This document shows, in pieces, positions 1 to 12,452 of a stretch of DNA of 64,000 bases. The position numbers and the translations under genes were made by a program. Origin of the DNA: Atopsyche davidsoni. Its lineage: Eukaryota > Arthropoda > Insecta > Trichoptera > Hydrobiosidae. The notes beneath the pieces were generated by a model. It saw only the letters and a program-made list of their open reading frames with translations. It was not told the origin of the DNA and did not search any database. Location of the stretch: contig JAILWY010000010.1 of NCBI GenBank assembly GCA_022113835.1, positions 1,327,501 to 1,391,500 on the forward strand. Direction: 5' to 3'. Position 1 is the stretch's first letter. Each line of letters begins with the position of its first letter.

Positions 1-3000
1 TACGTAAACATTGCATTAGAATTTATATAGTTTCATAACGTGAGAACATTCATTAATATCAAAAACACACCTTCTATGCAAACCTTAAAAGGCCTAGTAA
101 TGAGCAGGATAAGAGACTGAGCACACTTTCTCCAACCTTTGTAATTTCATTCAATTGCTTTCTATAACCTCGTTGAACTCAGTATTTTTTTCGTTTTAAT
201 TTAATATAATTTATGGCATCTCATCACTTTTTAAATGAATCATTTAAATAATGTCAGTGCTATCCCTTCAAACATTATCTCCTTTTTTACATCCTATTAC
301 AATTTTTAAAGCTTTGTACTTTTTTCAACTTTGAAAGCATTCTAAGTCAATTTGTTTCTCCTTACTATATATACAAAAAACTTTTTCATTTATAATATCG
401 AGTTTGAATGATATCAAGAACGATTATATCAAATCGATTATATTATATAAAAGTCGACAACCCTTACATATATTTGATTTTTGATCAATAGCTGTAAAAA
501 AAAATTCAGGCAAGGAAAACACTTTTCTGTACATCTCTATTTAGAATATGGTATAAGTGGGCTAAATATAAATGATGATTTCTTCAGAGCAACATATCGG
601 TTAGGGGTGGTTTCGGGTTTTGTGCGTAGTCATCCATGAAAGGCGATTAGGGATGGTTCTCGGTCAGTCAATTGATTTGTTATCAATCATGCCCCTTTGA
701 GCAGACTGGGGTATTATTAAAATATATGCATTTCTGCATAGTCATAAGAAGAGTATTTTATACGGTTGATCGAATAATACAAATTAATATATTTTATACG
801 AATATATCTATTTGGGATATATCAGAACTTTATAATATAAACCAAATTATTTTTGCTGCATATTTAATAAATTTTTACCAATACAGGTATGTTGTGGAAA
901 AATTAAAATAATTCATTTTTTTTAAGTTGTAAATAATATACATTTATTTTGAATTCATGTTTGTATACAGTAAATAAATTATTGTGGTAGGTTGCAAAAT
1001 ACGATCTAAGAAGTTAAGGAGCGCGTTTTTTTCGGAGGCTGTCGCCAAAAAGTCCTCCGCAACACTCCCGGAGAAACTCAATAAGGAAGAACATTACCCC
1101 TTAATTGACATTTTATTTTGGCACTTGGTGAAAATTAAATCAGCCCCTCGATTTCCGCCCTAATTTTACGGTTTTCAAACTCAAATTAGCATTCTTTCCC
1201 TTTCTGTTGTGTTTTTTTTATTTAGCATTCAAATTTTCAGGCTTACACACTTTGAAAATGTGGATTTTTTGTTGGCAGAATTCCATCACCGCTCGCTTTG
1301 TACCGCTGATCGTAAAACGGTGTTTTTAACAAAAACACTCTGCGTTTAATTATTTACAATCATATAATGAATAATACTGACGATATTTGCGTAACACAAT
1401 ACCACAAAAACATTTTTTTTTTATATATTTGATGTCATGAAAGTTAAACTGTTTTATGTTTTCAGTTCAGTATCAGTGCGTTTCGGTTTACGTTCTGGGA
1501 TCATCTTCAGGGATTTACCCATTACTACTAAAAAAATCTCCGAATATGGTTGAAATGTGGTTATATGGTATACACGAAACAATGACTGGACGTTTCAAGT
1601 AGCTCTAAACCAGGAAATCAAGTCTTCTTATATAAGACTAGATTTCTTGTAACCTGAAGATTATATTTTTTAACAATATTATTTAGTATATAGGTTGATA
1701 CGTTTTAATAACCAATAATTAGTAAAAGCTGCTGGTTATTCTTTCTTACTTGTACTTAGTTATTTTTTTATAAATATGTCTGATTATCAGAAATTTTGTT
1801 GGTAAAATTAATAAATATTAGAACAAAATAAGGATTCTTTTCATATTTATTAATTATAATTAGTAACTACTAATGATTATTAATAACTATATTATTAAAT
1901 ACATTAATAATAGTGTTGATGGATTTCAGTGCAAAACTTTATATAAATATATAAATTAATATATTCAATTATATATATATTACGTCAGTAAAAACATTTG
2001 AAACCTTATTTAAAATTGATACACTGTAGAAACGACATTTTTGGTTAAAGTTGTTGCAAACATTTAAATATGGTAGCAGCGGCAAATGTCAAAGCATTCA
2101 AGACTTTTGCGAAACACTAAACTTTCTTTCATAAATACTTAATGCGGGGGAAAATTTATTTATTGTTTTATAATTATAATTTCAGCGCGGTTCAAGTAAA
2201 ACTTTTGTGATTTCGAAAAACGCGAATAAAACCGCCTGTAGTACAGTGCTCGGTTTGCAGCCAATAAAGTTTTAAGTTCTAATACGCCTGAAAAATATTA
2301 CAGTAAAGAAAATTACTTCCTTTATCGTGTCAGGTATTTTATATGATTTCAGAAACAACCAAACGGCTAGACTACATACTTAATCCACAACGCAATTGCT
2401 ATTTAATACAACCATTTTTAATACATATAAATTTTCAATTTTGTAAAACGAAAGGCCAATACTTTATTTCGTTACTCAAAAGCGACGGTCTTTTCGTTTT
2501 CCTTTTTTTTTTTTTTACTTTTTTCAAGAAACTTGAGACACTCTAAACTGTCGCATCGCGTACAATTTTCGTCAAAACAGAATTCGCAGCTCATTTTATT
2601 GTTACTTAAATCAGATAAACGGTTTCACCAGACGGACGGTAATCAGCACCAGACCGATCCACTCGGTCTGGCGAGATCCTCGATCAGGCGAGATCCGTCG
2701 GCCATAAATTTTAAGATGGCATTTTTAAGATAGTGAAACCCAACCGTTTCAGGAATAAACCTGAAGACGTCCGAGACCCGCAATGCGGGATCGAATCTGT
2801 AAGATATCTCCTAGCACTGCGTGTGCTCTCTAGTATTTTTATTCCTAAAAAAATTTTATCTGTTAAGTACAAATATTGTTTTCTTCAGCAAAATCATAAC
2901 CATTCTTTACCCAAAAAAAGACCAAAGTATACTAAAGCTTTTTTATTATTATTCGTGAAAAAAAAATTTATAAAATAAAAATACTCTTATTTCAGAAACT

Positions 3001-3689
3001 TAATGACACTTACTAACGACGTTATTTAAGACAATGCCACAATTGGGGTTGAATCGCTTTTAAATGTTGTCTACTTATCTCGGTAAATTTAAACATGAGA
3101 CTAAAAAAACTTTGGAAACACGGCTCTTAATTTCTCATAAAAATTCTTTGTATTCAGTTTAAATTTTATTTATAAAGACCATTAGTATTTTCATAAGAGC
3201 TCAATAGGATTAAGGGGGAGGTTGTCGAAAACTCGCCCTACTATTGTGAGAAATGATTAAATGTATGCAAATTCTCTACTGAACTCTGTTAGATACCACA
3301 TTTCAATAATCTCTGGCTGTCTTCAGCTCAAAGATAAATTCTAAAGTTTACCACAGAATATTAATATCTTCGTCGTTTTCAGTCATTATATATACACTGC
3401 AGGACGAAAACCTTTTACTACCGCCTTGAATCGTTGATAATCTTTAATTACTTCTATATCAGATAATACAAAAAGCAATTTTAAAATTTACCTTTTTGGG
3501 CTGTTTCTGCAGAGGACTTCTTTGCAGTGTTTCTCAATGATGATATAAGTAACACAATCCACAATCAAAGCTTTCATATATAGTATTTTATGAAGTTAAA
3601 CTTTCCAACGTTGCAGTCCTGACATCGAGGTCTTCCTTGAGAATCTGGAATTGATTTTAATCTCAATCCAAAACGGAAATTATGAATAT
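1..3689. other. AT-rich noncoding DNA, no gene recognised
   Basis: I see no open frame with coding character and no splice-flanked exon. All open frames are short and AT-driven. A small GC-richer patch near 2630-2810 has repeated 'gagatcc' words but no recognised identity. The missing first exons of the side gene could in principle lie here, but I could not find a signal-peptide ORF followed by a good donor. Confidence 0.5.
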
Positions 3690-3877
3690 ATTATTGATTT
3701 TTGTGAAAACCGTCTCACAGGAAGTACGTTTTTACCTATACAGGTTTTATTGATTGATAATGATTAAGTACATTTGTACTTAATTTGTACAAAATGTACT
3801 TAATCATTATCAATCAATATAACCTGTATAGGCAAAATCGTACTTCCTGTGAGACGGTCTTCACAAAAATCAATAAT
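3690..3877. repeat. Near-perfect hairpin MITE
   Basis: The two halves are reverse complements over about 85 bases each, with only a few mismatches and a short AT-rich centre (around 3778-3792). Outer arms read attattgatttttgtgaa on the left and its complement on the right, and TA dinucleotides sit close by. This is the layout of a foldback or mariner-type miniature inverted-repeat element. No transposase is present. An alternative is a long hairpin RNA source, for which there is no other evidence. Confidence 0.75.
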
Positions 3878-4023
3878 GTATTTAACAAGTGCGTCTATTG
3901 GCTTAATTAAATAGACGTAATAGATAATAAATGCTTTACTCAGTACTTTGGGTCAAAAGTCTAGTATTGCAAGTCACACAATATTTAATTGGCATAATAT
4001 GTACGTTGTTTCACTTATACGAT

Positions 4024-4414
4024 ATGATTGTTAAATATTCTTGCTAAGTACCAGTGATTCGTTGGTATAAATGCACCAGCCATATAAGCTTGGGGGTGTG
4101 GGTTTAAATCCCACACAAATCACGATGATATTTTTCTGAGAGTATCTTTAATCAATTTTCAATATTTGAAAAAATATACCATGAAATTTATAAATGCTGT
4201 ATAAATTATAATGCGGATATTTTCGGACCTTATAATTTTAAACACAAGAAATATACATTCATATGTAGAGTATGATTGTTAAAAATTCTCGATAAACGGT
4301 AGCGATTCGTTAGTACAAGGGTTAGTACACCGGCCATGTAAGCCAGGGGATGTGGGTTCAAATCCCACACAAATCACGATGATATTTTTCTGAGAGTTTC
4401 TTTAAATCATCTTC
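4024..4414 (+). repeat. Two tandem tRNA-derived SINE copies
   Basis: Two related units start at about 4024 and 4272 (offset 248 bases). Each carries a T-arm-like stem, gtgggttcaaatcccacac in the second copy, with a Pol III B box at 4101-4111 and 4355-4365, and an A-box-like sequence upstream. Both continue into the same tail, aaatcacgatgatatttttc. The D and anticodon arms are not intact, so these are SINE heads and not tRNA genes. Confidence 0.65.
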
Positions 4415-4799
4415 TAACATATTGTAAAGTAGTGCCATTGGTATAGAGTACCGCCATTTATTCATAGTCATTATTCGAATGTGTGATGTTATTACGCAAT
4501 GAAAAAGAAAGTAGCTTAACTCTTAACGCATTTCAATATTTTGGTAATATATTTTAATTGAAAAAATTGTACCTGTAAATAGTTAAATTAACTTCTCAAT
4601 GCTTTATTGATAAAGTCTAATCTTAAATTTCCAACAACACATACGATCAAGTTCAGTTTCATTAAATCATCTTCTATGTATGAACGAATGTGCCTAATCA
4701 TATTAATAATAATACAATAAACCCGTAATGGGTAATAAATACGCATCTGATTTACGTTAAATAAAAAAAAAAAAAACATATAAATATACATTCCTTAAA

Positions 4800-5260
4800 A
4801 ATGTACACCCCAAAAACTGGGCCAAGGTCACACGCATCGCGAACGCAGCCACATCGCGACGGAGCCTCGTATTGATTAGATTTGTTTGCGAAACGCCAAA
4901 GTGTAGCGGCGCTCGGCCACTATTTAATATGATAAATGGGACCGGCCGCGTTTCGATTAATTGAATAGAATCAGATCCAGCAGCAGATAAACAAAACCGG
5001 CGATAACCGTGGAGGCGGCGCGTGGGCTTTAATTATGCATTGAATTTCCGGCGCGGGTGCTTTGCCCGCACTTTGATTGCGTATTTTTCGATCGCGCATC
5101 GAGAAACGGGCGACCCTCCGCGCACAAAAGCGCCATTCGATTAAAAGCTCGCGTCGGCCGGGGGCTTTTGAATTTTATTTTTTTGTAATTTTTGGTTAAA
5201 ATATTTATTGTGCGGCAATCACATCTGACGCCAGCCTGCGCGCGGTGGCTGGCAATTTTT
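4800..5260. promoter_or_regulatory. CpG-rich noncoding island (candidate enhancer)
   Basis: A 450-base GC-rich block in AT-rich surroundings. It is free of recognisable repeats and has no sustained ORF. It contains homeodomain-like words (gattaattga, taattatgcattg) and ends in a poly-T run at about 5252-5272. Such islands recur at intervals up to the first visible side exon, so a regulatory role is inferred; nothing here proves it. Confidence 0.35.
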
Positions 5261-5785
5261 TTTTTTTTTTTTTACAGTAACTAATTGAGCGCCAGATAAC
5301 GATGTAAACGCCTGGAATAATGTGACCTATTTATGAAACCGGTTTTTTAAAGCATTTAAACCCATAAAGGATACATATTTACATATAATTTTTAAATGCA
5401 TTAATGAATTTCAGCGGCATAATAACACATATTCGTTGATTTATTTATAACCTGAAACGCTATTCTAAGTTGAGCACCCTTAAAAACCAAAGCGTTTTAT
5501 GTAAGCATAATGGAAAATAAAAGATTTTTGAACCAATTGAAATAAAAATGCCGATTTTATGTAAGGTGGACGTAAACTGCAGCACACATCAAACACGAAC
5601 TCGTGGAATGGCTGCCTTGGAAATGACTCCATTGTACGTACCCTCGGTCGGAGTCACGCATTTCATCCATTTGGAGAAACACCACTAATCCACGCTGATG
5701 TTGTTTTTTATGCTCTAGTAGAAAAGCACTTCAACAACTATTTCCAGCTTTGTTTATTTTGTAGCATATCATTTCCAACGAAATC

Positions 5786-5900
5786 GGTGGGCTTATCGGT
5801 TAGACTCGACTCTTTAACGAGACTTGCAGTGTTCGAACCCCAATCTGGCAGGCGAATTACAAACTGGTGTGATCGAGCTCACGGTTTTCACTTTTGATTC
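5786..5900 (+). repeat. tRNA-derived SINE fragment
   Basis: The segment has an A-box-like stretch (gggcttatcggttagact) and about 35 bases later a B box (gttcgaaccc, 5831-5840), spaced as in a tRNA. It then runs into non-tRNA sequence. The stems do not fold as a complete tRNA, so a SINE head is the better reading. It differs from the pair at 4.0-4.4 kb. Confidence 0.5.
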
Positions 5901-8884
5901 AAATGAATAGTTATTTTAATGCCACACATAAATTACATCTAGCCTTCTTATTTCTACTTGAACTAATAAAAAATCTTGAACAACAATGGGAAACTGTAAA
6001 CACATATTATTTGCTTCAATGTTTTTCAGGGATTTTACTTGTAATTACTCAGTAATTACACCCATGCTGCGATAAAAAATAATATTAAATATGTACGTTT
6101 GAAGTAGCCATCAAATACATTTTCAATTAATATTTATAAGCAGCAAATTGGATTCACAATGCCCAAGTTAATTGAATTGCAGATCCGATGTTAAAAATTA
6201 TACATACATGAATTAAAAACGCTTTTTAGGCCTCGTACTCGCAGAGCTGTTAATTTATAATGAGAGCCTTAATATACCCTGAAAATATTTTGTTCATTAT
6301 TTAAGACTTTTTATTTTAATTAAAATCTTACACGTCAAATACTTTCTCAAAATAATTAACAAGAAAAAAACGATCAATTTAATATTTTTTTAATACTAAA
6401 CGAAGATATTTTCAATTTATTCAATACTTTTATTTGTGTTGTCAAAATATATCAATTTTTCAATTATTTTTTTTTTAGTAAGGTCAGACGGGACGTCGCC
6501 ATTTAAAGATATATCGCTTAAGAATGAATGCATTTTTCACTATTAATTCAATTTATTTCATGAAATTAATTCAATTCGAATCAATCGGTTATTTCCAAAG
6601 TTTAGTACAAAATATGAAATTTTTGGTACGCATTGAACGTCTCTCGGAGGTTACCACAAAAGTGGATTTTGAATAATACAGGCCGGGTGGATCGACGCCC
6701 TCGAAATGTGTATTTAAAAAATATTACACCCAAACGTGAGGGATTACATTAAAACCAGAATAATTCTGGGCGTATTATGAACCACGGGCTAGCAGGTACA
6801 AGCCCCAACTTTTGTTCAGGACAGGCCACACTCTTCCCAGCTCTCTAATTGCATTATGATGAAGACAGATCCTCGGATTATACACACCGGTGTGGATGCG
6901 CCTTTGTACACTGGTCGCGCGTTTTTCTAATGCAGAATTCAGGAAAAACTATAAAAGCGTAGCGATACAACCGATAGCAAATTTGTAATTAAACGATGAC
7001 GTTTCTTTACTCTGGATGTTTTTTTTATTGTTTTTCTTAGTTAAAAACGTGATTGGCGAGTTGTCGTTGAATTTTTAATAAACTAGTATCGTATCTGTAT
7101 TTTGGTAGTTTTTATATTTTTGACACGCGATTGGCAAGCTATGGTGAAGAATCTGTGTTCACCACAATCTTACAACAAAACGATCTGATGTCTCGTAAGA
7201 GACTGCAAGCTATAAATAGTATTTCATTTAGTTACATTCTCAAGCTAAATGATTTTGAGATTATCCTCCCCCAAGTGTCGCCATGGCGCTTCAATCCTAC
7301 GCAAATCGCTCAATCAATCCACCAAGTAATACAGCGTTCTCTGCTTTTCTATCTATTATATGTTCAACTCTTAAATTCTATATAAATAATCACTCTTTAT
7401 GACTCATATAATTCTGTAGAATAAACAATTCGTACTGCGTTGTTTGGTTATCCGTCATAAACACTAACTGTTTTACTAAACAAAACTTTCCTAAGCCATG
7501 GCAGCGTGATGGTAAAGTTTTATTTGTATTAAATTATTAAATCATAAATAAAAATCGAGTTACGAGACAATAACATCAATAAGCTATATGCATTATCAAT
7601 TAATTTTAAATAACACTATGTCGGTTGTTTGTGCCTTGATTTATTACTTGTGTTATTTACTACCAAGGTATTTTTACTTTACTAAGATCCAATATTAATA
7701 TTAATTCGGACATGCTCCCAACTTTTCCTTCCAATGCCTCTTTTTTCATGGATTTTCCCTGCTGCACTAGGCTTTATTTGGTATTTTTTAATATATGATC
7801 AGAATAGGATACCTCGTGTTTTTTCACCATTATAAGACTGGCTGGTGAAATTTTCGCTAAAGCTATCGCTAGAAGGAGGATAAGAAGAAGAAATAATGTT
7901 TAAAATAACATTTATGGGTTAAAAAAAATTAAAACTGGATTAAGACGCAATTGAATCCAAATGGTTAAATGCATATTTTTTTGCGGTCTTCTACTCTTAC
8001 GGGAAGAGTTTTTCGTGCTTGCGGAATAAAGATAAAAAATTAAATTAATGAGATTATAAATTCTCTATACAGTGTGTAAAGTCCATAAAAACTGAATTCG
8101 TGGTCGCATGTCTGTTCGACGTAGATATTACACAGATTGACATCTATATTAGTAGGTGGAACATGTTGACTCAGGCCTCAAATTAATGACACTAGTTAAT
8201 TTACACGTTTTTTTCTGTAATATAGCTGTTAACATGCTGAAGTACAAGTAAAATATACGCACTCGTGCTTGGGAATTTTAATGTATCTATCTGCTATCTA
8301 CCCAAAATATAATTAAAAACATAATAGTTCAAATAGTTCTGAGTAAAAAAATTCAATAAATAACAAATAAAACGGTTTTTATATTTCCTTCCTGGTCAAA
8401 TTATTTATATTTCCTTACGAATTTTCAAAGTATGAGATGTAAATTGAAAAGTTTAAAAGTATACTTTTTGTAATCAAAGATATTTGTCTTGCGAATTTCA
8501 GGAGAAAGAGAGAGATTAAGAGCTTAGACCAAAGTCAAATATAATGAGAATGCTATCATTCTGATTACCTCAGTGATTTTGATAGTGATAATGTTAAGAG
8601 AACAATGCTGATACTGGTTTGGTCGGTGATATTTATGTCAATGATAATAACCATAATAATTATGTTGACAACATTGTTTATTCATCATAACAACAATAGT
8701 AATGCTAAAAAAATTGTGGGGGGAAATGAACTAAAAATTGAACTGAACAATCCAAGTACCTTAACCTTATTTATAATGAGACTAATGCTCGAATCTCTTG
8801 CATGAAATTGTATTGACTTATAAATAAAAAAACAATGTAAGTCAAATAAAACGCAATAAATATTCACTGTTCTCAGTATAAAAG
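5901..8884. other. AT-rich noncoding DNA, nothing recognised
   Basis: I see no gene, RNA or repeat that I can name. Short open frames (for example near 7131 and 8605) have low-complexity composition and no splice context. Confidence 0.45.
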
Positions 8885-9130
8885 GCAATTGAAGAGAGTC
8901 GGGCCCTGCGAATACCGGGGGTTGTTATGCACAGAGCGTAGCCCCGCACCCCCGAGATGTGAATCGGCACATCTACGCCCGAGTACGTCCCCGGTGGAGG
9001 GTTTAGCATACTTTTATTTAAGAAGGCTGCGGAGTTTAGCGAACATTATCAAGCATCTTCTCTTAATCGCCGAGCCTTTGTCGGCCGCCACCCCCGCGTA
9101 CTATTGTCAGGCTAAGTAAGCCCAGGGCCG
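8885..9130. promoter_or_regulatory. CpG-rich noncoding island
   Basis: GC-rich block with an open frame of 77 codons on the plus strand and no recognisable protein. The composition change is abrupt at both ends. It belongs to the same series as the islands at 4.8, 9.7, 12.2, 14.4, 15.8, 16.7 and 17.4 kb. Regulatory function is an inference; a 5' untranslated exon is also possible. Confidence 0.3.
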
Positions 9131-9364
9131 CACAAGCTCTCTTAAAAACCACCATTTATACCTGTGCCCAGCTGTTCAAAAATGCACATCCCTCAAATGC
9201 ATTTTAACTCTTCGTGAGTTTTCATGTTCGGTTGTCCTTTTTTTCAATTCTAGCTTTTAAGCTTTTGAGCTTTAAAGCTTTTGTGCTTTAAGATTTCCAT
9301 AGAAGTCTCATATTAATCTCATGTGTTCGCAATAATATTTAGCGTTTTAAATATTATTTTATTA

Positions 9365-9673
9365 CTAGTAATGTAGCCCGTCACAAAATGACGAATTTGA
9401 TGAACGATGCGTCTAAATTCTCGCGGTGAACGACATCTCGCGGCGAAGAAGTGAATCATATAATTCGTACATATTGAAATTCGCTAAAGCATATTTTAAA
9501 GTTTATGAATGAAAATATTATCCTATCGTCTTGAAATTCGGCACATAGCTGCGGAAAAATTTACTTAACTTATGTGCAAAAAATCAGCGTTGTATCTTTT
9601 AAGATATTCTATACAGAACGGAAAAACGAAACATACATACAAACATACACACAATGGCTATTATTATAGTAGA
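9365..9673 (-). mobile_element. Non-autonomous Helitron (short copy)
   Basis: Read on the minus strand it begins TCTACTATAATAATA, preceded by A, and ends in CTAG followed by T. A small hairpin (CGTCA...TGACG) lies about a dozen bases before the end. Those are the Helitron hallmarks: A|TC start, CTRR|T end, 3' hairpin and no terminal inverted repeats. A second, longer copy in the opposite orientation is at 55217-55886. No Rep/helicase ORF is present. Confidence 0.7.
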
Positions 9674-9679
9674 TTACCA

Positions 9680-9940
9680 ACATATTGAAAGCCAATGCCT
9701 CATCTCCGAAATGATATTCTCGGAGCGAAAACTTCGCTGGGTCTAATCCGTAAGGCTTTTCGCGGGGCGCAGATTCTCCCCCAGTGCGCCCCTGCAGGGG
9801 GTGTTCAGGAGGGAGTCCCCCGCTATCTGAGATGTAATTGTCAAGGATCTACGCACGGTGTTTCATTATCTTCCGTCCGGTTTCGAACCATTCGGCTTGG
9901 GAAGCGGCTCGTCTCAGCGCTCGATTCGGCGAAGGATTTG
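9680..9940. promoter_or_regulatory. CpG-rich noncoding island
   Basis: GC-rich block directly beside the Helitron copy. A plus-strand frame (9695-9991) is open across it, but the translation resembles nothing and has no splice signals. Treated as noncoding; regulatory role is inferred only from composition. Confidence 0.25.
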
Positions 9941-10349
9941 CACAGGTGTTGGATTTTTAAACACAAACATACCCGTAAAATGTGTGTGTAAGCCATGCGG
10001 TACATGTTACACACATCTAAACAATTAATATTGAAATACTCGTGGCCAATCTTCGATGGAGAGCAGCACACAGCAAAGCAGGAATATTTAAGGAAACTGA
10101 AGAAATGAAAACGAGATTTAAGACATTAAACTAAAAACACATAAAGCCATAAAGGTTCCACACTAAGTCGGAGCTAATACTAGGTCCGCTATTAATTGCT
10201 CGTGTCTGTATGCACGGATACTGGCGGCGGGCTCCCTGCGGTTAATTTTCTTCCTTCCATTTCAGCGGGGAAACATAAAAAGCCAGGCAGCTGGTCCCTT
10301 GGTTCAGCGTAGTAGGGTGACAATACGTTATTTTATACTATGTATATAT

Positions 10350-10545
10350 ATCTCCTAAGGAAGAGGTTGGCGACCATCTCACTGAGCATAAATTGATGCT
10401 GAATTAGTGTTCATGGTTTTCTAAAGGAAAAATAGTGTCGTGGGTCCCCGGGTCCTTCTACACCGCAGTTTTATATTGGAAGGAAAATTTTACGTATTGC
10501 TGCTGCCCAATAGCATTATTATATAATTATTTTCCTATATAATAA
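10350..10545 (+). mobile_element. MITE family copy 1 (truncated)
   Basis: Shares its left end (gaggttggcgaccatctcac and following) with the element at 47590-47875. Its interior (ctacaccgcagttttatatt) matches the element at 11717-12070. The right part is missing and a LINE fragment begins at about 10550. Three copies in one window show an interspersed family with long terminal inverted repeats. Confidence 0.6.
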
Positions 10546-10549
10546 TTGC

Positions 10550-10902
10550 CTTGAAATCTCGATGGAGGTTCACCAAATGTTATGTCGTCTCAGTTTTCCT
10601 TTATGGAGTCGAAGCTTGGACACTCAAGACAGCTACTATGCGAAGAATTGAGGCGGCAGAATGTGGCTTCTGGGTTGACCGCGTCACAAATGAAAGAATC
10701 TTGCTCGAGAGAAAGGGAACTATTGACGTTGGTAAAGAAGCGAAAGGTCTCCTATTTTAACCACACTTTTCGCCACAATAAAAATGACATCCTCCATCCG
10801 CCTGCGTGTCACTGCCGATGCTTTAGACCAGTTGACAAAGTGACGCAATCTACTCTACGGTGCATAGTCCAGCATAAATATTGTTACCATTTATTAAAAT
10901 GA
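10550..10902 (+). pseudogene. LINE ORF2 C-terminal fragment
   Basis: The translation (about 69 residues from 10551) has the pattern of the C-terminal end of non-LTR retrotransposon polymerases: a stretch like YVVSVFLYGVEAWTL, then an aromatic/charged patch and DRVTNERIL. It changes frame around 10690 (the +1 frame continues to 10902), so it is decayed. No RT catalytic core is present. Confidence 0.55.
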
Positions 10903-11218
10903 TTAAATTTGCATCTATGCTATAGCAATTGATCCCATTAGAAGTTCATGCTAGGGCACAATATATTATGAACAGTTCCATCAAAAACCTAAACACACTT
11001 ATACTGATATCTTCCTTAGACACTATAGCAAAAATGTTATCTAAGTTTAATATATTCAATGTATGTACAAATCAACGTTACTTGACTGGAATTAGTTTTT
11101 TGCACCGGCAGCACGCCATGGACTCTTATGCCTCCCTTTTTATTTACGTCCGGTGATAACGGTGCTGTTCTATTAACAACAATATCATAAGTTATACATA
11201 ACAAGAATGAACAACGCA

Positions 11219-11345
11219 ACGATCAAAAATCAAAGGAAGAAGGAAGTGCAGCCGGTTTGGTGAGACTGGCCCAGGATAGGGATATGTTCGAGGAAATGAT
11301 GACCAAACTCGTATGAGGAGAGGCAACTGAAGGAGAAGGTGTAGA
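11219..11345 (+). pseudogene. Possible LINE 3'-terminal coding scrap
   Basis: One frame reads GSAAGLVRLAQDRDMFEEMM followed by TKLV and a stop, like the tail of some LINE polymerases (arginine/aspartate-rich 'LAQDRD' motif). A related TKLV-stop tail appears near 16320. Assignment is weak because no other domain is present. Confidence 0.3.
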
Positions 11346-11545
11346 ACTTCGTTCTGGTGCGCACTGGAGAGACGTGTGGTCACCCTGTTCATTACGCCCG
11401 GCGCCGCGGCTACTGTGTAAGCGACCGCGACCGGCAAAGTAAACCGAACTGAGCAAACAGCCGCGTCCGGGGGCTGCAGGCGGAAAAATCATCCCCAGCA
11501 TCCCCGGCGAGCAGAGTCTTGTACACGAAGCCGCGAATCCGACGA
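11346..11545. other. GC-rich noncoding patch
   Basis: GC-rich sequence with open frames on both strands and no recognisable product. It may be the 3' part of the neighbouring LINE scrap or another CpG-rich island. Confidence 0.25.
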
Positions 11546-11716
11546 CAGAGTCTCCATTACCGAAGACCAACATTTTTCTCTTATTGGACTGTAAACAAAT
11601 TACGCGAGCGAGGGAGAAGCACCGTATACTACTGTTTAAACGTTTTATTTTTTTTATTTTCTAGCCGGATAGTCAGCGATGAGATTTGTTTTGATTTTTC
11701 GACTTAATATATGCAT

Positions 11717-12070
11717 ATTGGTTTTCTAAGGGGAAATAGTGGAGTGGGTTTTCATGTTCTTCTACACCGCAGTTTTAGATTGGAAGGAAAAGTCTGCGTT
11801 TTGCTACTGCCCAATACCATTATTATATAATATTTTCCTTACAAAGCTCTGGCGTTTAGATCTGGTACTCCTTTTGCAGCAAGCTACAGAAACAATAACA
11901 GGAGCCCCCCCTCCCACCTTGACAAGGTACTTCGATCCTTTGCACACGCCAAAGGTACAGAATGGTAGCCATGCACAAGCAACAGAATGAGGAGAGCGAG
12001 GAGGTATTTTCCCCTTAGAAAACCATAAATACTGGCTAAACATAATCCTCCTCTGTGGAGAGGTACTTGC
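11717..12070 (+). mobile_element. MITE family copy 2 with inverted ends
   Basis: The left inner end ggttttctaaggggaaa (from about 11719) is the reverse complement of tttccccttagaaaacc (ending about 12026). The right flank to about 12070 corresponds, inverted, to the left flank of copies 1 and 3, giving long terminal inverted repeats. There is no transposase ORF. Open frames across the body are incidental. Confidence 0.65.
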
Positions 12071-12199
12071 ACCTAATAGTTATTTTTTATTACAAGTATA
12101 TTACAGTTTTTAATATATTGGCATGCAGGGCGTCATCGTCAGCTTTGTGATAAAGTGCTCGGTGGTCGATTTACAATAAAACTCGACAAATACTACAAA

Positions 12200-12440
12200 T
12201 CTAACTCGAGCTGGAGTAAATACTTCCGATTGTTTCGGGCATATATGGCTGCCCCAGCCCGGATTTTTCTGCAAAATGTACTTTTATTCTGAAAAATAAA
12301 CGTGAGTACCGACGCAAGCCGAGTCGCCTAATGTACCGAGAAAACAGCATTTTTTCATGAAAGACGTTTTCAAACGGCGGGTTCAACCCTTTTCCAAATA
12401 TTCCCGATGGCCAAATATTGGGCATATTTATATTGCTGGT
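12200..12440. promoter_or_regulatory. GC-rich noncoding island
   Basis: A compositionally distinct block without recognisable protein or repeat. The minus-strand frame 12201-12452 is open but resembles nothing. Listed with the other islands as candidate regulatory DNA. Confidence 0.25.
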
Positions 12441-12452
12441 CTTACAGCGCAA

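Noticed and set aside
4321..4375. Possible functional tRNA gene
   Set aside because: Only the T-arm is intact; the D and anticodon arms do not fold and the unit is repeated with a common non-tRNA tail.
8605..8888. Overlapping hydrophobic ORFs on both strands
   Set aside because: Low-complexity AT-rich composition, no splice context, no recognisable family.
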